From Chloroflexota bacterium (lineage in GTDB: Bacteria > Chloroflexota > Chloroflexia > QHBQ01): DNA of 32,615 bases. Below the pieces are notes generated by a model, which worked only from the letters and a program-made list of their open reading frames with translations, searched no databases and was not told the origin of the DNA. Location: positions 1 through 32,615 of the forward strand of contig JANXYP010000038.1 in assembly GCA_025355955.1 (NCBI GenBank), given 5' to 3'. Each line of letters opens with the position of its first letter. Within the stretch, counting starts at the first letter, position 1. Below, piece after piece: positions 26,150 to 32,615 of this stretch. The position numbers and the translations under genes were made by a program.

Positions 26150-26827
26150 AAGCGCGCTAGATGCCTTCAGCTCGGCCAGTTCCTGGCGGGTACGAATGCC
26201 GAGCGCGGGAACGGCAAGCAACTCTAGTGCGGGTGCCGGATTGGCGTGGCGCTTGCGGACTGCCTGCGTAGCAGCGGTAATTGTCCAGCGCGGGTTGGCG
26301 CGTTCGAGCAACGTAACTGGCTGGCCTGCCTCGACGTAGCCCTCTTGCAGCACGCGCAGATACCAGCCGGTGCGCCCGCTCTTCTCTACCAGTTTGGTCA
26401 ATTGGGGTATACCCCAGCGGTGGCCGATTTTGCTGCACGGCCCGCGCGGTTGGGTTATCTGGATGCGCGCATCACCGATGGTGTAGATGTCGCCAATACA
26501 GACGGTGGTTTCGCTCTGGCCGCTGATGGTGAAGTTCTCACCAAATGCGCCATATGGTAGGGTGATGCCAAGCTCATTCGCCCACGCAGCATAGTGGTCG
26601 GCAGAGTAGGCCAGCAGTGCCTGGTCGGGGCCGCCGTGATACCGCTTGTCAGCCTGCCCATCGCCCACCAGATTATCGAGAGCAAGCCAGATGGGGCCAG
26701 CGACGGGGGTCTTGATGTAGCCCGTCCGCCAGATGCGTGCGCCCTTCTCGTCCTCTTCCTCGATTTGCTGCGGCATACCCACCTGGATTGAACGCAATAT
26801 GGAGTCGGGGGTCGGTGGTGCGCCCAT
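26147..26827 (-). CDS. MOSC domain protein (YiiM-like)
   Basis: GDGQADKRYHGGPDQALLAYSADHYAAWANELG, YGAFGENFTISG, IGDARIQITQPRGPCSKI. Confidence 0.9.
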   Translation of the reverse strand: MGAPPTPDSILRSIQVGMPQQIEEEDEKGARIWRTGYIKTPVAGPIWLALDNLVGDGQADKRYHGGPDQALLAYSADHYAAWANELGITLPYGAFGENFTISGQSETTVCIGDIYTIGDARIQITQPRGPCSKIGHRWGIPQLTKLVEKSGRTGWYLRVLQEGYVEAGQPVTLLERANPRWTITAATQAVRKRHANPAPALELLAVPALGIRTRQELAELKASSAL

Positions 26828-27079
26828 CTAGTATCTCCTCGGCACCATATAGGCGCGGATGATGCTGCCGATGACCATGCCGACGATGAAAGCTACCACC
26901 ATGAACAGCAGGGTGGGAGCGTTGCCAATCAGCAGCAGGGCAATGATGCCCAGCACGGCCAGCGCGCCAAGCACCATCTGGCTGTTGACGAACCTGCCGC
27001 GCATCGCCGCCACGCCCAGCAGCATATAACCAGCGTAGATGCCGATGGCGGTGGCGACGATATTGAGGAGCCAATCCAT
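26828..27079 (-). CDS. small membrane protein, 83 aa
   Basis: Hydrophobic; directly abuts the MOSC gene. Confidence 0.75.
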   Translation of the reverse strand: MDWLLNIVATAIGIYAGYMLLGVAAMRGRFVNSQMVLGALAVLGIIALLLIGNAPTLLFMVVAFIVGMVIGSIIRAYMVPRRY

Positions 27080-27081
27080 GT

Positions 27082-27567
27082 TTATGTCCTTTCAGGCTGT
27101 GCCTGCAACTCCTTGATTATGCGTAGCGCCTCGCTAACGTGCAGGTCGAACTTCATCTGCGAGTTGAAGATGTGACGAACGATGCCGTTGCGGTCAATCA
27201 CGTAGGTGACCCGCCCGCTAATGAAGCCGAGCGTGGTTGGCACGCCATAGAGCTTGCGTACCTTGCCACCCGTATCACTGAGCAGAGTGTAGGGCAGGCG
27301 ATTTTTTGCGGCAAACCCCTCGTGCGACTGCACCGAGTCGCTACTGATGCCGATCACTTCAGCGCCAGCTTCCTTGAACACTTCGTAATTGTCACGGAAG
27401 CTGCAGGCTTCGGCGGTGCAACCCGCCGAGTTGTCCTTCGGGTAGAAGAATAGCACAACCGCCTTGTCGCCAAGCAAATCCTTGAACCTGAGCATTGCTC
27501 CCTGCTGTGATGGTAGGGTGAAATCGGGGGCGGGGTCGCCAACTTTCAGGGTGTTTGATGCTGCCAT
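27082..27567 (-). CDS. bcp: thioredoxin-dependent thiol peroxidase (Bcp/PrxQ)
   Basis: GDPAPDFTLPSQQGAMLRFKDLLGDKAVVLFFYPKDNSAGCTAEACSFRDNYEVF. Confidence 0.95.
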   Translation of the reverse strand: MAASNTLKVGDPAPDFTLPSQQGAMLRFKDLLGDKAVVLFFYPKDNSAGCTAEACSFRDNYEVFKEAGAEVIGISSDSVQSHEGFAAKNRLPYTLLSDTGGKVRKLYGVPTTLGFISGRVTYVIDRNGIVRHIFNSQMKFDLHVSEALRIIKELQAQPERT

Positions 27568-27648
27568 GGATGGCCTCCTTAAGGATTAAACAAACTTTAC
27601 TGCTTTATTGTACCAAATAGTGGAGCGGGATACCAATGCGACGGGTGG

Positions 27649-27831
27649 CTACATCCACTTGTCATCGCGGCCAGCGACGATGGGTTTGGTAAAGGTAGGG
27701 CTGCTGGCGACTGCCCAACCGAGCGCATGGTAAGGAGCGCAGCGGGGATTGTGGCGCAGCAGGTGGCGCTGGTGCTTGAGGTGAGATTTGCGGTTGGCGC
27801 GGCTGGCTTGCCGCTTCTGACTCCTGTGCAT
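27649..27831 (-). CDS. small basic protein, 60 aa
   Basis: ATG with GGAGG upstream; basic N-terminus MHRSQKRQASRANRKSHLKHQRH. Confidence 0.4.
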   Translation of the reverse strand: MHRSQKRQASRANRKSHLKHQRHLLRHNPRCAPYHALGWAVASSPTFTKPIVAGRDDKWM

Positions 27832-27936
27832 ATCTATCGTTCGCCTCCGTGTAGGTTATTGACGCTAATACCCTATTATATTTGGGCTGAGTGGGAGCGT
27901 CAAGGGACGGGAGGTGTATTCTGTTGACAGTGGGGG

Positions 27937-28106
27937 TTATACCAATTAGCCAAGGAGATGCTATAGCTCTGTAGGGGCGAACCGTTGTTCGCCCTGCCTC
28001 AATCTATAGCGGCTTCAGCGTGCGGTACAGGTTGGGGTCGAACACTCTGGCGAACCGTTGTTCGCCCTGCCTCAATCTATAGCGGCACCATCGCTAATTG
28101 GTATTA
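27937..28106. mobile_element. MITE-like element, TIR TACCAATTAGC, with internal 38-bp direct duplication
   Basis: TTA-TACCAATTAGC ... GCTAATTGGTA-TTA; GGCGAACCGTTGTTCGCCCTGCCTCAATCTATAGCGGC at 27976-28013 and 28049-28086. Confidence 0.8.
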
Positions 28107-28141
28107 GACCGCCTTCCAGCCTCCCCCGATGAGGAAGGGGT

Positions 28142-28663
28142 TTACGTACTGAGCGCCGAATAGATCTCGCTGAGGAAGCGGCTGGGGATGGTTGCCAGTA
28201 GGCGGGTGGTGGTGAAGCCCTGCGCCCACGCTAGCTTCTCCCAGGTAGGGTAGGAGAGCGGGTACGGCACCCATAGGTTGCCGTGATCGGCATTGTATTC
28301 GACCAGCACGAAGCGCCCGCCGGGGCGGAGGTAGCGACGCAGCAGTTGCAGCAATGGCGCTTTGTCGCGCTGGAAGTGCAGCGAATTAGCCATCACGATG
28401 CCATCGAGGGGCGGCAGGTCGAGCGGACGGGTGAAGTCAGCGGCAAGGTAGTGAACGATGGTAGCGGGGAAGAGTTCTTGCATCGCCCGCTCCTGTTCGC
28501 GCAAGGCGGCACGGTTGCTATCCACCGAGTAGATCTCTCCACCCTCACCCAGCAAGTCGGCGAGGGCCAGGGTAAACGCGCCGCTGCCAGAGCCGAAATC
28601 AGCCCAGCGCTTGCCGCCTTCGATGCCGTCGCGGAGTAGATTTACGTGGTCGTTATGGTTCAT
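28142..28663 (-). CDS. class I SAM-dependent methyltransferase
   Basis: WADFGSGSGAFTLALADLLGEGGEIYSVDSN, GIVMANSLHF, LRPGGRFVLVEY. Confidence 0.85.
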   Translation of the reverse strand: MNHNDHVNLLRDGIEGGKRWADFGSGSGAFTLALADLLGEGGEIYSVDSNRAALREQERAMQELFPATIVHYLAADFTRPLDLPPLDGIVMANSLHFQRDKAPLLQLLRRYLRPGGRFVLVEYNADHGNLWVPYPLSYPTWEKLAWAQGFTTTRLLATIPSRFLSEIYSALST

Positions 28664-28792
28664 ATGGCAAAAAGCAAGCGAGGCACAACCACAATGGCTG
28701 GACCCCGCTTGCTGGAGAGAAAGGAAAGGGTGAAGACTTCATCTTCCCTTATTATACGAGAGGGCGGGGGCGGCGGATTTATCCACCTATAA

Positions 28793-29668
28793 CTAATTCT
28801 CACTAAAAGCCGCTCCCGGCGCGTTCAGCGCATCGCGGAAGGGGGCGACCACCGGCTCCAGGCTGGGGTCGAGTTCGAGCGCATGGGTCAGCAGCGGGGT
28901 GGCTTCGGGGTAGCGACCCAGCATACAGAGGATGACCCCGGCACCGGCGATCGCCTGAGCGTTAGTGGGGTCGAGTTGGGCGGCGCGGGTGAAGTCGGCG
29001 AGGGCGGCATCGTAGTTGCCGAGTTGCCCGTGAAGGCGGGCGCGGTTGGTGTAGGTGTAGGCGTGGTCGGGGTCGAGGGTCAGCGCATAGTTGTAGTCGG
29101 CCAGCGCCTTGTCGTTGTCGCCGAGCAGGGCATAGCAGGAAGCGCGGTTGTTGTAGGTATCGGCATCGGCCATGCCGTGGTTGATGGCGAGGGTGAAGTC
29201 AGCGGCGGCCTTGTCGTAGTGACCGGCCTCGGTCTGGGCCAGGGCGCGGGCGTAGTAAGGGGTGGGGTCATTGGGGGCAAGCGCGAGGTAGGCATCGAAG
29301 TCGGCAAGGGCGAGGTCGTACTTGCCGCTCTGCATATAGGCGACCCCGCGATTGTTGTAGGCTTTGATGAAGGTGGGATCGAGGATGAGCGCCTGATTGT
29401 AATCCACGATTGCCATGCTCAATTGGCCCTTGTCGGCGCGGATTATCCCGCGATAGACGTAGGCATCGGGCGAGTTGGGCTGTAGCTCGATGATGCGGTT
29501 GAAGTCGGCCATCGCCTTGTCTAGCTCGCCAAGCTCATAGTAGGCATCGCCGCGCTCGGCCAGCGCCTCGATGCTGCTGGGCGAACCGTCCAGCCGATCA
29601 TTGGCCTCGGCAAGCTGCTGCTCGTACAACTGGCGCTCGTCTATGGGGTTCTCGGTTTCGTCGCTCAT
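28793..29668 (-). CDS. TPR-repeat protein
   Basis: Many TPR units, e.g. AYNNRGVAYMQSGKYDLALADFDAYLALAPND. Confidence 0.9.
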   Translation of the reverse strand: MSDETENPIDERQLYEQQLAEANDRLDGSPSSIEALAERGDAYYELGELDKAMADFNRIIELQPNSPDAYVYRGIIRADKGQLSMAIVDYNQALILDPTFIKAYNNRGVAYMQSGKYDLALADFDAYLALAPNDPTPYYARALAQTEAGHYDKAAADFTLAINHGMADADTYNNRASCYALLGDNDKALADYNYALTLDPDHAYTYTNRARLHGQLGNYDAALADFTRAAQLDPTNAQAIAGAGVILCMLGRYPEATPLLTHALELDPSLEPVVAPFRDALNAPGAAFSEN

Positions 29669-29778
29669 TGGGCAATTATACCAAATCAGACTGCAGATTG
29701 TAGATTACAGATTGCAGATTATAACCGGCACTGAGGCGCTTCAGCAGGGCGGGCAGCCGCCCGCCCCTACGCTATGGC

Positions 29779-31545
29779 TCACGGCTGCGTGGGGCAGGGA
29801 TGCTGGGCGAAGTAGTCGTTGCCTAGCAGGCTGAGTTCCACCTTGTAGGGGTCGGGGTTGTCGGGGTGGTACTCGAAGCGTTCGCGCTCGAAGTATTGCA
29901 CCAGATATGGCTTGCCGTCGCTGGCCTGCTCGATGTGCGGTTCGCTGATCGGGTAGCCAAAGACGAAGATACCCTGGTGTTCGTTCCAGAACTGGTAGAA
30001 CGGCCCGCTGAGGGTATGCTGCGTTTCGCTGAAGTAGTGCAGGGTGGCATCGGCGGCGAGAGCGACCGCGCTCGGCGCAGGTGCGGTGGGGAAGTTGCGT
30101 CCGCTAGCAGCCAGGCTGCCGAGCGGGGTTAGCTTGACGGTGTAGAGCAACCGTTCACCCTTGCCCAGGCTGTTCCAGTTCGCCACCTGGTTCTGGGCCT
30201 CGCCGTGAAACTCTAGCCTTGCCCGCTCGAAGTATTGCACGATGTGCTGCTGCCCATCCGCCAGCGTCTCCAGTCTTGCCGGAGAGATGGGGTAGCCAAA
30301 CACATCCACCCGCCCAAAGCGCCGCCAGTAGTCGCGGAAGGCCAGCCAGATGTACTGATCGGTCTGGGGGAAGTATAGCGGCTGGTCGAAGGGGTAGCCG
30401 CTGCTGGCGACCGGACGGAAGTCGAGCGAGGTGGTGGTGAGCGCCAGGTTGGTGTTGGTGCTGCTGGGCAGCGGCGGGGCGGCAATTTGCTGGAATACTG
30501 CCAGTGCGGGCTTGGCCGAGCGATCGCGGCGCAACAAGCCGTAGTGATCGTCGCGGGTCTCCACCCCGGCGTACTTCGACTGCCCTGGGATGTAATCCCA
30601 CATCGTCCAGGCAACCACGCCCGCCACATCGGTGCCAAGCACTGCGTCGGCGGCGGCCTGGTAGACGCGGGTCTGCGCCCCCTCGTTGTAGTCGAGGCTG
30701 GTTGTATCGCAAGTAGGGCCGGTGGGCCAGCCGGTTTCTTGCAGCAGTATCGGCTTGCCGCTCTGCTGGCGCACCGCCCGAATTTGCGGAGCCATGTTGA
30801 CCGCGTCGTAGCTGTGCAGGCTGAGGAAATCCGCGAAGTCGGCAACGCGGCTGCCGTCACTAGCGGGTACAAACAGGTCGGCGTAGTTTGCCATGCCTAC
30901 GGTGACGGGGTGGTGAGGGTCAATCTGATGCACGTAGTTCGCCATGCGGTGCAGCCAGTCAACCGCATCGGCCTGCTTGCCCCCCTTCCAGGTGGCATAG
31001 TTATCCGGCTCGTTGTGGATGTCCCAGGCGAAGATGCGGTCATCGTTGACGAACGGGGTGATCAGGGTACGCAGGTAGGTGAAGTCGTGAGCCTCCTCGA
31101 CCGAGCCAGCGGCAGCGTTGCCGTCGTAGAAGTCGAACAGGGTGAGGTTGAGCTTGATGTTGTGCTTGCCCGCCACCTGCACCATTTGTTGCAAGTTGGC
31201 GAGGCGGGTGGGGTCAACCGTGCCGTCCGCCGCGCTCCAGTCGTAGCCGGGGCCGTAGGGGATGAGGACACGAATAACGTTCACGCCCCAGCCTTGCAGT
31301 GTCGCCATGTCCTTGTCGGCATCCGGTCCCTGCCACAGGTCAAACATCCGCGACCAGGGGTTGAGCTGCGGGTAATAGTTAATCCCCTTGAGCAGCACGT
31401 TCTGCCCATTGTAGGTGAAGCGCGTGCCGCTGATGCTGATGAAGCCGCCTGCGTCACTTGCCTGCGTGCTGTCGGAGCGCAACAGGGTGAGGACAAGCAG
31501 TAGGGCAACGAAATACTGCGCCCGACGCAATCTGGTGACTGACAT
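29779..31545 (-). CDS. secreted GH5-like glycoside hydrolase with two C-terminal FGYPIS/VQYFER repeats
   Basis: Signal peptide MSVTRLRRAQYFVALLLVLTLL; GINYYPQ, FAWDIHNEPD, LLQETGWP; two repeats VFGYPISPARLE...VQYFERARLEFH and VFGYPISEPHIE...VQYFERERFEYH; GGAGG before ATG 31545. Confidence 0.88.
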   Translation of the reverse strand: MSVTRLRRAQYFVALLLVLTLLRSDSTQASDAGGFISISGTRFTYNGQNVLLKGINYYPQLNPWSRMFDLWQGPDADKDMATLQGWGVNVIRVLIPYGPGYDWSAADGTVDPTRLANLQQMVQVAGKHNIKLNLTLFDFYDGNAAAGSVEEAHDFTYLRTLITPFVNDDRIFAWDIHNEPDNYATWKGGKQADAVDWLHRMANYVHQIDPHHPVTVGMANYADLFVPASDGSRVADFADFLSLHSYDAVNMAPQIRAVRQQSGKPILLQETGWPTGPTCDTTSLDYNEGAQTRVYQAAADAVLGTDVAGVVAWTMWDYIPGQSKYAGVETRDDHYGLLRRDRSAKPALAVFQQIAAPPLPSSTNTNLALTTTSLDFRPVASSGYPFDQPLYFPQTDQYIWLAFRDYWRRFGRVDVFGYPISPARLETLADGQQHIVQYFERARLEFHGEAQNQVANWNSLGKGERLLYTVKLTPLGSLAASGRNFPTAPAPSAVALAADATLHYFSETQHTLSGPFYQFWNEHQGIFVFGYPISEPHIEQASDGKPYLVQYFERERFEYHPDNPDPYKVELSLLGNDYFAQHPCPTQP

Positions 31546-31591
31546 TGTATTAGCCTCCAATTAGGTTCCCAATTTTGGTACGGATGCTAAA

Positions 31592-32371
31592 TCATCCCTG
31601 TGATTTAACGTTTGGTGGGGCGGGAGGGTTGCGCCGCTGTCGGCGTGTACCGCCTGGCCAGATGAAGTTGAAAAATATCAGAACGAGACTCCAAATACTT
31701 AGCCACTGCCCTATAGTGTACAAGCTCCTAACCATTTCATCATACGCATTGGCGTATGGCAACATATACTGTATCTTCGACAGCAACCCACCCACTACCG
31801 ACGTAATCATAGCTAGAAGGCCAATTGTTGCCCGCCATGCTTTCAGTGATCGCAGCATAGCAAAACTAGCAAGGAGAATGAATCCTACAGCAATGATGAG
31901 TGAGACAATGTCTTGCGCTATATAGGAGAATGCAAGGGAAACCCCGTCGTGTGATGTCCAATATAGCATCTCAATAAATTGCAAGCCATTTAGTAGCGCT
32001 CCGAGTCCCAGCCCTGCAGATACTACCGCGATGAACCCGTATTCGGCATAGCAACTGCGCTCTCGGGCTACGCCCATTCCTACCAGCCACAGGATGATGG
32101 GAACAATGTTTCCCCATATGCTGGGAAAGTAATGGTTGAGGATGAAATTAGAGTAGAAGAGCCAAACCAGGTATACAGCGACAAGGGTGATATGCACCCG
32201 CTTGGTCCATCTCAATGCATGGTCAGTCGATCGGTTGGCAGGTTGCGCGATAGGAGCAGGAGTAGCACTGGCAAGCGGCGCGATCGCTGCTGGGCCAACG
32301 TAGTCAACGATGGGCGTGCCGCTGTCGGGAGGGTCGTGCAGGGCTGGTTGGGGGTGCGGGTTGGTTGACAA
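31592..32371 (-). CDS. multi-TM membrane protein, 259 aa
   Basis: Several TM segments; TTG start preceded by AAGGAG. Confidence 0.75.
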   Translation of the reverse strand: MSTNPHPQPALHDPPDSGTPIVDYVGPAAIAPLASATPAPIAQPANRSTDHALRWTKRVHITLVAVYLVWLFYSNFILNHYFPSIWGNIVPIILWLVGMGVARERSCYAEYGFIAVVSAGLGLGALLNGLQFIEMLYWTSHDGVSLAFSYIAQDIVSLIIAVGFILLASFAMLRSLKAWRATIGLLAMITSVVGGLLSKIQYMLPYANAYDEMVRSLYTIGQWLSIWSLVLIFFNFIWPGGTRRQRRNPPAPPNVKSQG

Positions 32372-32375
32372 TGGT

Positions 32376-32615
32376 TGCGCTCCTTGCTTACGATGGGCAT
32401 TGATGTAGGGCGAGATTCACCCTCACCAAACCTCTCCCGTGAAGGGAGAGGCTTTTTGCCGCGCATCGCCACGATTGGTAGTTGCGATGGGCGTTGATGC
32501 GCTTCACCAGGGCGGGCCACCGCCCGCCCCTACGCCAAGAATCGCTGCTTACAATGGGCATAGATGTAGGGCGAGATTCACCCTTACCAAACTTCTCCCG
32601 TGAAGGGAGAGGCTT
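32376..32615. repeat. dispersed ~68-bp repeat, two copies, running off the window edge
   Basis: GCTTACRATGGGCATWGATGTAGGGCGAGATTCACCCTYACCAAACYTCTCCCGTGAAGGGAGAGGCTT at about 32376 and 32548; GGGCGGGCcaccGCCCGCCC between them. Confidence 0.85.

Noticed and set aside
28883-29485. 200-aa Gly/Val-rich plus-strand ORF
   Set aside because: Antisense of TPR repeats; the low-complexity GVGVVGVE pattern mirrors the repeated codons.
30487-31503. 338-aa plus-strand ORF opposite the GH5-like gene
   Set aside because: Antisense frame of a clear coding gene; no RBS or domain signature.

Overview
The window is bacterial chromosomal DNA that looks like a filamentous Chloroflexota-type genome (inference from gene content and repeat style; not tested by search). 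It is mostly protein-coding. On the minus strand: panC (truncated by the window edge), panB and a DUF2520 Rossmann protein; a zinc-ribbon/TPR protein; a double-domain M16 peptidase; an alpha/beta hydrolase; two LmbE/PIG-L deacetylases flanking a tandem GNAT; an ExeA-like AAA ATPase; YggT; a MOSC protein; Bcp peroxiredoxin; a methyltransferase; a TPR protein; and a GH5-like glycosidase. On the plus strand: a lipoprotein with a papain-like Cys/His motif, plus the accessory-looking module at about 17.3-25.2 kb. That module contains an ExeA-like ATPase, a MerR-like regulator, ParA, ParB, a P22_AR_N-type antirepressor-like protein, a TPR protein and a putative replication initiator (wHTH N-terminus, DnaA_N-like C-terminus). 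Its notable features are: (i) two tandem 74-bp units between parA and parB that encode two 25-aa mini-ORFs, joined to each other and to parB by exact ATGA overlaps; (ii) five short palindromes with covarying stems between parB and the antirepressor gene; (iii) at least seven copies of TGTTTCANCAGTGAACA inside and just downstream of the initiator-like gene, resembling parS half-sites or iterons. Across the window, heptanucleotide tandem repeats (STRR-like) sit at gene ends, supply stop codons and encode linkers. Small palindrome-bearing MITE-like elements with several different TIRs are also scattered through it. No rRNA, tRNA or CRISPR array was recognised.
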